Assembly: GCA_964629765.1 (NCBI GenBank)
Contig: CAZVTK010000001.1
Span: 85,761-149,760 of the forward strand
Direction: 5' to 3'
Source of the DNA: RCIO01 sp964629765
Lineage (GTDB): Bacteria; Pseudomonadota; Alphaproteobacteria; Rhizobiales; Rhizobiaceae
DNA length: 64,000 bases
Part shown: in pieces, positions 7,561-15,487 of the stretch
Position numbering within the stretch: position 1 is the first letter of the stretch
Layout: each line of letters begins with the position of its first letter
Made by a program: the position numbers and the translations under genes
The notes under the pieces: model-generated
Database searches by the model: none
Seen by the model: the letters and a program-made list of their open reading frames with translations, nothing else
What the model was told of the DNA's origin: nothing

Positions 7561-8799
7561 ATGAAAACCATCGACAAGCGATCGGTCAAAAGCCGGGACG
7601 ACCGGCCGTACCAGAGCCTTCCACTCGTCCAGTGCGGCTCGTCCTTCGGCCTGCTTTCCGGCGTGACCGTGGTCGATATCACAACGTCCGTTGCCGGCCC
7701 CTATTCCACGATGCTGCTGTCCGACTTCGGCGCCGAGATCATCAAGGTCGAGCGCCCCGAAGGCGACGATGCGCGCAAGTGGGGGCCGCCCTTCCTCGAC
7801 GGGGAGGCGCTGTGGTTCGCCGCGGTCAACCGCAACAAGAAGAGCGTGGTCATCGATATCCGCAGCAAGGAGGGCATGAAGAGCCTTCAGGCGCTGGTCG
7901 CCAGCGCGGACGTCTTCGTCACCAACCAGCCGCCGGACGTCCAGCGCAAGCTCGGTCTGGATTACGAGACGCTGCACAGGCGGCGCGAGGATCTCGTCTT
8001 CGTCTCGATATCCGGCTTCGGCCTTTCGGGCCGCCGTTCCGAGCTGACCTCCTACGACCTGATCGCCGAGGGTTATTCCGGCGTCATGGACCTGACCGGC
8101 GAGGAGGACAGCCAGCCCCAGAAGGTCGGTGCGCCGGCGGCCGACATGCTCGCCGGGCAGGATGCGGCGATGGCGGTGATCGCGGCGCTGTTCGACCGCC
8201 AGAAGAGCGGCAAGGGACGCAAGATCGACATCAGCCTCGCCGAAAGCATGACCCGCTTTCTGTCCTGCCGCATCTCGTCCTATCTCGGGTCGGGCGAGGT
8301 GCCCCGCCGGTCCGGCGGCACCGACAGCGTGATCGCGATCTACCAGTCCTTCGCCACCGCCGACGAGCCCATGAATCTGGGGCTCGGCTCGGACGCGATC
8401 TGGAAACGCTTCTGGCTGACCGTCGGCGACCCGGACTTCGGGGCGCGCCCCGAATTCGGGAGCAATGCCAAGCGCCGCGAGAAGCGGGAGGAGATCGTCG
8501 CGCATATCCAGGAGATATTGCGCGCCAAGCCGCGCGACACCTGGCTCGCTTTGTTCGCGGAAGCCCGCATACCGGCAGGGCCCATCAACCGGATAGACGA
8601 GGTCACCGCCGACGCGGACTTCCTGGAGCGCGGACTGTTCTTCGCCCTGACCGACGGATCCGGCCGCGTGGTGCCGCAGACCGGGCTCGGCATCCATATC
8701 GACGACCAGCCCTGCATACCGCGCTCCCTGCCTCCGAGGCTGGGCGAGCACACCGAGGAAATCCTTGGCCGCCTGCCGGGCGGCAACGGACAGGGCTGA
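7561..8799 (+). CDS. CaiB/BaiF-type CoA-transferase (family III)
   Basis: 412 residues. Family III CoA-transferases move CoA between carboxylates. Seen here: TVVDITTSVAGPYSTMLLSD near the N-terminus, the GAEIIKVERPEGDDARKWGPP motif, the catalytic aspartate in GAPAADMLAGQDAAM, and GRKIDISLAES. The likely job is activating an incoming acid or recycling CoA without ATP. The start at MKTIDKRS follows GGAGAGAGCGACGC; an in-frame ATG at 7510 overlaps the sigma-54 promoter and is therefore unlikely. It is monocistronic and convergent with the aldehyde dehydrogenase gene. Confidence 0.92.
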   Translation: MKTIDKRSVKSRDDRPYQSLPLVQCGSSFGLLSGVTVVDITTSVAGPYSTMLLSDFGAEIIKVERPEGDDARKWGPPFLDGEALWFAAVNRNKKSVVIDIRSKEGMKSLQALVASADVFVTNQPPDVQRKLGLDYETLHRRREDLVFVSISGFGLSGRRSELTSYDLIAEGYSGVMDLTGEEDSQPQKVGAPAADMLAGQDAAMAVIAALFDRQKSGKGRKIDISLAESMTRFLSCRISSYLGSGEVPRRSGGTDSVIAIYQSFATADEPMNLGLGSDAIWKRFWLTVGDPDFGARPEFGSNAKRREKREEIVAHIQEILRAKPRDTWLALFAEARIPAGPINRIDEVTADADFLERGLFFALTDGSGRVVPQTGLGIHIDDQPCIPRSLPPRLGEHTEEILGRLPGGNGQG

Positions 8800-8821
8800 A
8801 CGCCTTCAAGCCTGAAAATAC

Positions 8822-8846
8822 GCCGGCGCCCGATCAGGGCGCCGGC
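8822..8846. terminator. Stem-loop in convergent gap
   Basis: Perfect 10-bp inverted repeat GCCGGCGCCC-GATCA-GGGCGCCGGC between the convergent CoA-transferase and aldehyde dehydrogenase genes. It is symmetrical and could serve both strands; no T tract. Confidence 0.5.
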
Positions 8847-8890
8847 CTCAATGGCGAGCAGCGGATCGACACCCCGGATGGCGGGAGATG

Positions 8891-8912
8891 GCGGGTGCCG
8901 GCAGGCACCCGC
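8891..8912. terminator. Second stem-loop in convergent gap
   Basis: GCGGGTGCC-GGCA-GGCACCCGC, a 9-bp perfect stem with a 4-nt loop just past the aldehyde dehydrogenase stop. Likely terminator of the minus-strand unit, though without a T tract. Confidence 0.5.
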
Positions 8913-8920
8913 CGGCACGA

Positions 8921-10408
8921 TCAGGCGGCGACGTCGCCGGCCGAAACCGGCATTCCGTCCAGCACGACCACCTTCGTCTCGAGATAGGCCCGAAGTCCCT
9001 CCGCGCCGCCCTCGCGGCCGATGCCGGACTGCTTGAAGCCGCCGAACGCGATGCTGCCCTCGTTGCGCATCATGTTGTGGCCGACCGTGCCGGACCGGAT
9101 CCGGCGCGCGGTGCCGTATGCCCGTTCGAGGTCGTTGGTGAAGACCGAGGCGTTGAGCCCGTAATTGGTATCGTTGGCGATGGCCACCGCGTGGGCCTCG
9201 TCGTCGGCGGGGATGACCGCAAGCACCGGCCCGAAGATCTCCTCGCGGGCGATGACGTAGTCGTTGTCCACATTGGCGAACACCGTCGGCTCGACATAGA
9301 AGCCGCGGTTCAGGTGCTTGGGACGGGCGCCGCCGGTGGCCAGCTTCGCGCCTTCCTGCCTGCCCTTCTCGATGTAGCCTTCGACGCGGTCGCGGTGGTG
9401 GCGCGTCGCGAGGGGGCCCATCTGCGTCGCCGGATCGAACGGATCGCCGACATTGACCTTCCCGAACTCGGCGCTGAGCGCCTCGACGAGGTCGTCATGG
9501 CGGTCGCGCGTGACGATGACGCGGGTGAGCGCGGCGCAGACCTGCCCGGTCAGGAACGTCGCCCGCGACGCGATCGCCTTGGCCGCGGTGCCGATGTCGT
9601 AGTCGTCCATGATGATCGCCGGCGACTTTCCGCCCAGCTCGAGGGTGCAGCGGGCAATGCGCTCGCCGCAGATCGCGCCGATCCGGCGGCCGGCTGCGGT
9701 GGAGCCGGTGAACGCGACCTTGTCCACGCCCGGATGGCGCACCAGAAGCTCGGAAACCTCCCGGTGCGCGGTGAGGATGTTGACGACGCCGGCGGGCAGG
9801 CCGGCATTCTCGGCCGCCTCGGCCACGATGTAGGCCGAACCCGGGGCCTCCGGCGACACCTTCACGATGACGGTGCAGCCGGCGATCAGCGCCGGCCCGA
9901 GCTTGCTGGCGATAGCGCCCGGCGCGGCGTTCCACGGCACGATCGCCGCGACGACGCCGACCGGCTCGCGCACCAGCAATGCGACCTCGCCGCCGGCGAC
10001 CGGCTTGCGCCGCTCCTGGAACGGGAATGTGTCGGCGAGATCGGCATAGCTCAGATAGTCCTTGGCGATGCTGAGCGCGCGCATCCTGGTGAAGCTGCGC
10101 AGCGCGCCCGCCTCCAGCGTCCAGAGCACGCCGTGGGGCTCGGCGAGCTTTTCGATCTCGGCCGCGAAGGCGCGGATATGGCCGGCGCGCTCGGCGGGCG
10201 TCATAAGCGGCCACGGGCCGTTGTCGAACGCGTCGCGCGCCGCCGCCACGGCACGGTTCACGTCCGCTTCCCTGGCCTCGGCCACGGCGAGGAAGCGCTC
10301 CTCGGTGCCGGAATTGACGACCTCGATCTTCGCGTCGCTGGAGGGCTCGACCCACTTGCCGCCGATGAAGAACTTGTCGGGGTTTTTGACGATCGGTTCG
10401 TCCTGCAT
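8921..10408 (-). CDS. NAD(P)-dependent aldehyde dehydrogenase
   Basis: 495-residue aldehyde dehydrogenase of normal length. The conserved VPWNAAPGA segment, the nucleotide-binding FTGSTAAGRRIG, the catalytic Glu in LELGGKSPAI and the nucleophile Cys in GQVCAALTRV are all present, as is EEIFGPVLAVIP. It oxidises an aldehyde to the acid, feeding CoA activation. It is the last gene of a four-gene minus-strand unit (crotonase, aldo/keto reductase, YciI protein, ALDH) with gaps of 24-43 bp, under the sigma-54 promoter at 12659-12673. Confidence 0.93.
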   Translation of the reverse strand: MQDEPIVKNPDKFFIGGKWVEPSSDAKIEVVNSGTEERFLAVAEAREADVNRAVAAARDAFDNGPWPLMTPAERAGHIRAFAAEIEKLAEPHGVLWTLEAGALRSFTRMRALSIAKDYLSYADLADTFPFQERRKPVAGGEVALLVREPVGVVAAIVPWNAAPGAIASKLGPALIAGCTVIVKVSPEAPGSAYIVAEAAENAGLPAGVVNILTAHREVSELLVRHPGVDKVAFTGSTAAGRRIGAICGERIARCTLELGGKSPAIIMDDYDIGTAAKAIASRATFLTGQVCAALTRVIVTRDRHDDLVEALSAEFGKVNVGDPFDPATQMGPLATRHHRDRVEGYIEKGRQEGAKLATGGARPKHLNRGFYVEPTVFANVDNDYVIAREEIFGPVLAVIPADDEAHAVAIANDTNYGLNASVFTNDLERAYGTARRIRSGTVGHNMMRNEGSIAFGGFKQSGIGREGGAEGLRAYLETKVVVLDGMPVSAGDVAA

Positions 10409-10433
10409 CTTCAGTCTCCCTGTTCGGATTGGC

Positions 10434-10733
10434 TCACGCGTCGACGAGGTGCGGGTGGAAGCGACCCTTCACGAGCCGGTCGATCGTGACGGTTTCGAAT
10501 ACGCCGGCCCTGTTCAGCGGCTCGGCGTCGATGAAGGCCCGGGCCTGGTCGCGGCTGCCGACCTTGAGGATGAACAGCGCGCCCGTCGAATCGGTCGCAT
10601 CGTCGTTCTGGAGGCCGCCGGCAAAGAAAATCTCGCCCGCCTTGGCGTCGAGGAAGGCGCGGTGCGCCGGCAGGGCCGCGGCCCTGACGTCCGTAATGTC
10701 GCTCCTGCTTTTGCAGGCGATGATCCACAGCAT
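10434..10733 (-). CDS. YciI-family small protein
   Basis: 99 residues of the YCII/ferredoxin-like fold. It begins MLWIIACKSRSD, with the family histidine in PAHRAFLDA, then GEIFFAGGL and a C-terminal RLVKGRFHPHL. These small proteins act as lactone- or dienelactone-related enzymes in some chlorocatechol pathways, but most have no known role. The ATG follows GAGAGGAC. It lies between the aldo/keto reductase and ALDH genes in the same unit. Confidence 0.8.
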   Translation of the reverse strand: MLWIIACKSRSDITDVRAAALPAHRAFLDAKAGEIFFAGGLQNDDATDSTGALFILKVGSRDQARAFIDAEPLNRAGVFETVTIDRLVKGRFHPHLVDA

Positions 10734-10776
10734 GAAGTCCTCTCTATCGTTCGTATCGGGCAAGGCCGATCCGGCT

Positions 10777-11775
10777 TCACCGGCCGGAATGGCGCAGGAA
10801 ATCGGCGGGATAGCGCTCCCCCTCGACGGCGACGGCCGATGTCGTCTCGTCGATCCAGCGCAGATCCTCGGGCGTGAGCGTCAGCGCGGCGGCGCCGATA
10901 TTCTCCTCCAGCCGCTCGATCCGCCGCGTGCCCGGTATCGGAACGATCCACGGCTTCTGCGCCAGCACCCAGGCGATGGCGACCTGCGCGCGCGTCGCGC
11001 CCTTGCGAGCGGCGATCGTTCCCAGAATATCGACAAGAGCCCTGTTGGCCCGACGCGCCTCCGGCGAGAAGCGCGGCACGCGATTGCGGAAATCGGTTGC
11101 GTCGAAGGCGGTGGAGTCGTCTATGGCGCCGGTGAGAAAACCCTTCCCGAGCGGGCTGAACGGCACGAAGCCGATGCCCAGTTCCTCGAGCACCGGGAGG
11201 ATCTGCACCTCGGGCTCGCGGGTCCACAGCGAATATTCGCTCTGCACGGCGGATACCGGCTGCACCGCATGGGCGCGCCGGATGGTCCCGGCGCCGGGCT
11301 CCGAGAGGCCGAAATAGCGCGCCTTGCCGGCTACGATCAGATCCTTCACCGTCCCGGCGACGTCCTCGATCGGCACCGAGGGATCGACCCGGTGCTGGTA
11401 GAGCAGGTCGATCGTGTCGACGCGCAGGCGCTTCAGCATTCCGTCGACGGCGGCGCGGATATGCTCGGGCCTGCTGTTCAGCCGGTTCGAGTTGACGCCG
11501 GTGCGCGGGTCGATGTCCCAGCCGAACTTGCTGGCGATGACCACCTTGTCGCGCACCGGCGCGAGCGCCTCGCCGACCGTCTCCTCGTTCGCGAACGGCC
11601 CGTAGGATTCGGCGGTGTCGAAGAAGGCGACGCCGCGCTCGACTGCCCCGCGGATGAGGGCGATCAACGCCCGCCTGTCGTCGGACGACATGGTGCGGGC
11701 GCCGCCATATCCCATGCAGCCGAGCCCGATCATCGAGACTTCGAGGCCGCTGCCGCCCAGTCTTCGCGTCTTCAT
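10777..11775 (-). CDS. Aldo/keto reductase
   Basis: 332 residues. It begins MKTRRLGGSGLEVSMIGLGC, typical of the AKR11/13-type bacterial family. The catalytic Tyr is in FFDTAESYG, the Lys in VIASKFGWDI, and the His in LLYQHRVDPS; SEYSLWTREPE and IPIPGTRRIE (NADP-binding) follow. It reduces or oxidises a carbonyl using NADP(H). Second gene of the crotonase-ALDH unit. The substrate is not evident. Confidence 0.92.
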   Translation of the reverse strand: MKTRRLGGSGLEVSMIGLGCMGYGGARTMSSDDRRALIALIRGAVERGVAFFDTAESYGPFANEETVGEALAPVRDKVVIASKFGWDIDPRTGVNSNRLNSRPEHIRAAVDGMLKRLRVDTIDLLYQHRVDPSVPIEDVAGTVKDLIVAGKARYFGLSEPGAGTIRRAHAVQPVSAVQSEYSLWTREPEVQILPVLEELGIGFVPFSPLGKGFLTGAIDDSTAFDATDFRNRVPRFSPEARRANRALVDILGTIAARKGATRAQVAIAWVLAQKPWIVPIPGTRRIERLEENIGAAALTLTPEDLRWIDETTSAVAVEGERYPADFLRHSGR

Positions 11776-11809
11776 CGTCTCACCCCGACCGATCCTCCCT
11801 GGAACCCGG

Positions 11810-12595
11810 CTATTTGCGGAAGCGGGAGAAATCCGGCTTCCGTTTTTCCTTGAAGGCGCCGGTGCCTTCCTTCTGCTCGCTCTCCCAGAATTCCTGGGGG
11901 ACCATCCAGCGGCGCAGGAAATCCGCCTGGCCGAGCAGATCCTCGAACTCCTCCACGAAGGACGCCTTGAACACCTTGAGGCAGGTCGGCGACACGCTCA
12001 GCAGCTCGTCGCACCAGCGCGCCACCTCGGCATCGAGCTCCGCCATCGGAACGACGGCGTTCACCAGTCCCCAATCCATCATCTGACGGGCGCTGTAGCG
12101 CCGGCCGAGCATCCATATCTCACGCGCGCGCTTGTGCCCGACGATGCGGGTGAGGTAGCTCACCACCGGCCCGCTCGCCGGATAGGCCACTTTCGGCTCG
12201 CTCTGGCCGAACACGGCGTGCTCGGCGGCGATGGTGAAGTCGCAGAAATATGCGAAATGATGGCCGCCGCCGATGGCGTAGCCGTTGACCCGCGCGATCA
12301 CCGGCTTGGGGCAGCGCGAGATCGTGAGATAGGGCGGCGTGAAGATCGCGGCGCCGGTGCGCCCCATCTTCCCGGCCTTCTGCCAGGACACGTCGGCGCC
12401 CGCGCAGAACGCCTTCTCCCCGGCGCCCGTCAGGACCACGACGCCGACGGACGCGTCCTTCCCGGCGTCGTCGAACGCGGCCTCGATCTCCTGCAAGCTG
12501 TGCGCCGTGACGGCGTTGAGCTGCTCCGGCCGGTTGATGGTGATGGTGGCGACGCCGTCACGCTTCTCGTACCCGATATCGGTAAAGTCGTTCAT
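11810..12595 (-). CDS. Crotonase-family enzyme (MenB/BadI-like)
   Basis: 261 residues of the enoyl-CoA hydratase superfamily. GAGEKAFCAGADVSW gives one half of the oxyanion hole and YAIGGGHHFAYFCD the other. The GGGH and HKRAREIWMLGRRYS stretches and the C-terminal EKRKPDFSRFRK resemble dihydroxynaphthoyl-CoA synthases and the ring-opening hydrolase BadI more than simple hydratases. It could hydrolyse a cyclic beta-ketoacyl-CoA. It is the first gene of the unit after a sigma-54 promoter; the ATG follows AGGGGA, and longer in-frame starts overlap the promoter. Confidence 0.82.
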   Translation of the reverse strand: MNDFTDIGYEKRDGVATITINRPEQLNAVTAHSLQEIEAAFDDAGKDASVGVVVLTGAGEKAFCAGADVSWQKAGKMGRTGAAIFTPPYLTISRCPKPVIARVNGYAIGGGHHFAYFCDFTIAAEHAVFGQSEPKVAYPASGPVVSYLTRIVGHKRAREIWMLGRRYSARQMMDWGLVNAVVPMAELDAEVARWCDELLSVSPTCLKVFKASFVEEFEDLLGQADFLRRWMVPQEFWESEQKEGTGAFKEKRKPDFSRFRK

Positions 12596-12658
12596 GCCGT
12601 GCATTCCCCTGCTCGTCCGCGACTGACCCGGACTCGAAGCGCCTGCTCCCAGCCGAAA

Positions 12659-12673
12659 GCAAGCGATGTGCCA
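12659..12673 (-). promoter_or_regulatory. Sigma-54 promoter of crotonase-AKR-YciI-ALDH unit
   Basis: Minus-strand TGGCACATCGCTTGC, 64 bp upstream of the crotonase start. Exact spacing. Confidence 0.92.
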
Positions 12674-12745
12674 ACCGGCCGGCTTGCGCAACCGCAGCGC
12701 CAACCGCGCCTTCGGGGCGGAAGGCGGGCCGCCACGAGCCTCCTG

Positions 12746-14155
12746 TTACGAGCCCCGCAGCGTTTCGACGATGGGCGTCACCGCCGGCAAGGTCTCGATC
12801 CCCAGGACAAGGCGCTCCAGCCGCTCGACATCCTGCGGCGCGAGCGACTTTCCGGCCAGCCGGCGGTATTTCGCCAGCATCTGCTCCGGCGACATCGGCT
12901 TCTGGAAGCTGCCGAGGAAATGGTCGGCCACGCGCCTGATGGACGCGCCGTTCTTCAGCACCACCTCGACATCGGTGCCGCGAGCGAACGGACGTCCCTT
13001 CTTTTCCCGCTCCTCGTCGCGCAGGACCTCGACGCGCGCGCAGATGTCGAGAACGTCGGGACGGGCGATGTTTGCCTCGACCATCTGATCGACGAAGACC
13101 TCGCCCTCGATCAGCTTCATGCCGATGCAGTAGCCGAGATGCATCTGCGCGGCCGTGAGGCCGGTGGGCTCGTAAGGCGTCCAGTACGAGTGGCGCACGG
13201 CGTCCTCCGTCATCCTGACGGTCACGCGCTCGACATCCCCGGCCTTCAGCCCCTCGCGCATCAGATCCTCGATGACGTCGAGTGTGGAGAGGTTGGTGCC
13301 GACGGTCGCATGCCGCTTGATGGAGATGCGCATGGTTTCCCAGCGCGTCCCGAGCCCGTCCGTCAGCGCGTCGAGGTCGAACGTGTCCGCGCCGCCGGTG
13401 AAGGTCCGGCAATAGCCGCCATACTCCTGCTCGAACACCTCGTCGACGCCGGTAAAACCCTCCGCGGCGAGCAGGGCCGCGTAGAGGCCGCTCTGCGAGC
13501 CCTTTGCCGACAGGATGCGCTTGACCATGGAGCCGAACTGGGTGGCCATCAGCCCCGCGGCCTGCGGCCCGGCTATGCCGATCGCCTCCTTCATCCGGCG
13601 CCGGTCGAGGCCGAGCACGACCCCCGCGGCCACCGCGGCGGGGAACGGCGCGAAGACGCCCGGAGCGTGCCAGCCCTTCACCAGCATGCGGTTGCCGTTC
13701 ATGCAGAGCCCGACGCGCGGCCCGATCTCGAAACCGGCGATGACCGCGGTCAGCAGCCGCTCGCCGTCGACCTTGTCCGCGCCGACATATTCCGCGGCGG
13801 CGAATGCGGCGGGCAGGACGGCAGCGCAGGAATGGATGGTCGCCGGATTGGCGTCGTCGAGCTCGTAGCCCTGGATCATCGTCCCGTTGACGAGCGCGGC
13901 ATTGGCGGCCGAGGCCGTTTCGCCGCGTCCCCAGATCGTCACCGGCCCGCCGGAGGGCTCGAGCCCCGCGATCACCTTTCCGAGTATGCCGGTCCACGGC
14001 ACGTCGGCGCCGAACAGGCCGCAGCCGAGCCCGTCGAGCAGCACGAGCCTCGCCCGCGCGACCACCTCGGGGGGAACGTCGGAGAGCTTGAGGCCGGTAA
14101 CGAAATCCGCGATCGCTTCGCTATGGGTCGGGGTGGAGCGGGAGCTTGGCTGCAT
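12746..14155 (-). CDS. MmgE/PrpD family protein (2-methylcitrate dehydratase-like)
   Basis: 469 residues covering the whole MmgE/PrpD fold. Recognisable stretches are ARLVLLDGLGCGLFG, NGTMIQGYELDDAN, the IKRHATVGTNLST segment of the active-site region and a C-terminal LERLVLGIETLP. Members dehydrate 2-methylcitrate or decarboxylate/dehydrate related polycarboxylates; many in catabolic islands are uncharacterised. It is a single-gene unit behind its own sigma-54 promoter. No prpB/prpC neighbours are present, so a role in the methylcitrate cycle is unlikely. Confidence 0.9.
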   Translation of the reverse strand: MQPSSRSTPTHSEAIADFVTGLKLSDVPPEVVARARLVLLDGLGCGLFGADVPWTGILGKVIAGLEPSGGPVTIWGRGETASAANAALVNGTMIQGYELDDANPATIHSCAAVLPAAFAAAEYVGADKVDGERLLTAVIAGFEIGPRVGLCMNGNRMLVKGWHAPGVFAPFPAAVAAGVVLGLDRRRMKEAIGIAGPQAAGLMATQFGSMVKRILSAKGSQSGLYAALLAAEGFTGVDEVFEQEYGGYCRTFTGGADTFDLDALTDGLGTRWETMRISIKRHATVGTNLSTLDVIEDLMREGLKAGDVERVTVRMTEDAVRHSYWTPYEPTGLTAAQMHLGYCIGMKLIEGEVFVDQMVEANIARPDVLDICARVEVLRDEEREKKGRPFARGTDVEVVLKNGASIRRVADHFLGSFQKPMSPEQMLAKYRRLAGKSLAPQDVERLERLVLGIETLPAVTPIVETLRGS

Positions 14156-14230
14156 GGCCTCCTCGTGCGATGGGTGTAGCGGATCAGGTCGAGAAGGCCC
14201 GCCCGAACGACAGATGACGGCACCCTTCCC

Positions 14231-14245
14231 GCAAGCGCCATGCCA
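14231..14245 (-). promoter_or_regulatory. Sigma-54 promoter of MmgE/PrpD gene
   Basis: Minus-strand TGGCATGGCGCTTGC, 76 bp upstream of the start codon, correct spacing. Confidence 0.9.
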
Positions 14246-14354
14246 ACTGGATGGCCAGCGGGGCGGTCAGCGGGATGGAATACAGCCACCCCGGCATCGA
14301 ATCCGTCCCGGGTCGCGAATTCAAGCGGATCCGGCAGTGCGAGCGCTCCTGAAC

Positions 14355-14371
14355 TGTCCTCGGTAGAGACA
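14355..14371. promoter_or_regulatory. Candidate activator-binding dyad
   Basis: TGTCCTCGGTAGAGACA fits TGT-N11-ACA and shares TGTCCTC with the dyad at 7357. Centred about 90 bp upstream of the rightward -24 box and 118 bp from the leftward one. Confidence 0.45.
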
Positions 14372-14383
14372 ATCTGAAAATCG

Positions 14384-14400
14384 TGTCCTTTGCCCGGACA
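14384..14400. promoter_or_regulatory. Candidate activator-binding dyad, second copy
   Basis: TGTCCTTTGCCCGGACA is a perfect TGTCC-N7-GGACA dyad, 29 bp (close to three helical turns) from the preceding site. Paired sites are common for enhancer-binding activators. Confidence 0.45.
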
Positions 14401-14452
14401 TGTCGAAGGCAGGCTCCAGCAGGTTGCGCCGCATAGGGCGCGTACCCGTTCT

Positions 14453-14467
14453 TGGCACGGACATTGC
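14453..14467 (+). promoter_or_regulatory. Sigma-54 promoter of SDR gene
   Basis: TGGCACGGACATTGC, full -24 box and correct spacing. Predicted start near 14479, leaving about 100 nt of leader before the ATG. Confidence 0.9.
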
Positions 14468-14582
14468 GAAACAGCGGGCGATTGGAGATGTCATGCCCTC
14501 GATGCGACAGCCTCGGCATGACACCAGAAGAAAACCCGTGGTGCCGCCCGGATCGTCCGGCCGGATCAGCTAGTCAGGAACG

Positions 14583-15434
14583 ATGAAGATGGCCAATACG
14601 GCGCCCGCAAATCCCCGCAGCCCCTTCGAAACCTTCGCACGCGGAATCCTCAACGGCAAGACGGCCCTGGTGACGGGCGGCGGCACCGGCATCGGCTTCG
14701 GCATCGCGCGCACGCTGGGCCTGCTCGGGGCGAAGGTGTGCATCATCAGCCGCAAGGAGGACGTGCTGCGGGCGGCAAGCGAGAAGCTCGCGGCGGAGGG
14801 CATCGAGAACATCCACGTGGCGACCGATGTCCGCGACTTCGCGGCCGTGGAAGCGGCAGTGAAGCAGACCGTCGAGCGGCTGGGCTCCCTCGACATCCTC
14901 GTCAACTGCGCCGCCGGGCTGTTCCACGCGCCCGCCGAGGAGCTCTCGGAAAACGGCTGGAAGGTGCTGATCGACATCAACCTTCACGGCGGCTTCGCCT
15001 GCTGCAAGGCCGCGCAGCCGCATCTGGCCAAGGCGAAGGGCGGCGGCCGCATCATCAACATCGTGTCGCCCTTCGCCTGGCAGAGCTGGCCGGGCTCGGT
15101 CAACGCCGCCGCCGCCAAGGCCGGGATCATCTCGATGGCCCACACGCTCGCCGTCGAGTGGGGCCGCTACAACATCCTCGTCAACAACGTCGCGCCGGGC
15201 CCGATCGGCGGCACCGGCGGAATCGACAGGATGGCCGACAACGAGACCCGCTTCGCCGAGGAGCTGGAGCGGACCGCGCTCGGCCGGCTGGGCGAGATCG
15301 CCGACATCGCCGAGGCCGTCGCCTTCCTGGCTTCGCCCGCCGGCTCCTTCATCAGCGGCGCCGACCTGCTGGTCGACGGAGGACGCCAGTACAACGTCGT
15401 CCCGTCCAAGGTTCGGAACCTGCGGGCGCTCTGA
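14583..15434 (+). CDS. SDR of the 2,4-dienoyl-CoA reductase type
   Basis: 283 residues. TGGGTGIGFGIA binds the cofactor. The segment AKAGIISMAHTLAVEWGRY and the following VAPGPI closely resemble mitochondrial/peroxisomal 2,4-dienoyl-CoA reductases. As in those, the classical YxxxK tyrosine is absent (AAAAK here) while the lysine is kept, so this is not a simple loss of function. It would reduce a conjugated dienoyl-CoA with NADPH, as needed for unsaturated ring-derived acyl-CoAs. It stands alone under a sigma-54 promoter and is convergent with the synthetase gene. Confidence 0.85.
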   Translation: MKMANTAPANPRSPFETFARGILNGKTALVTGGGTGIGFGIARTLGLLGAKVCIISRKEDVLRAASEKLAAEGIENIHVATDVRDFAAVEAAVKQTVERLGSLDILVNCAAGLFHAPAEELSENGWKVLIDINLHGGFACCKAAQPHLAKAKGGGRIINIVSPFAWQSWPGSVNAAAAKAGIISMAHTLAVEWGRYNILVNNVAPGPIGGTGGIDRMADNETRFAEELERTALGRLGEIADIAEAVAFLASPAGSFISGADLLVDGGRQYNVVPSKVRNLRAL

Positions 15435-15467
15435 GCCGGCAGGGCGGCCGCGCGGCCGTCGGGGGAT

Positions 15468-15486
15468 GCCGGCCGGTCGGGCCGGC
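15468..15486. terminator. Stem-loop in convergent gap
   Basis: GCCGGCC-GGTCG-GGCCGGC, a perfect 7-bp stem between the convergent SDR and synthetase genes. No T tract. Confidence 0.4.
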
Positions 15487-15487
15487 G

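Larger units (their letters stand above)
14156..14582. other. Divergent regulatory region, 427 bp
   Basis: Lies between the MmgE/PrpD gene and the SDR gene. It holds two divergent sigma-54 promoters (14231-14245, 14453-14467) and two 17-bp dyads (14355-14371, 14384-14400) between them. Roughly 100 nt of 5' untranslated leader precede the SDR gene. No gene is evident. Confidence 0.8.

Noticed and set aside
14583..15434. SDR lacking the YxxxK tyrosine, first taken as a broken enzyme
   Set aside because: The surrounding sequence matches 2,4-dienoyl-CoA reductases, which naturally lack the classical tyrosine arrangement.
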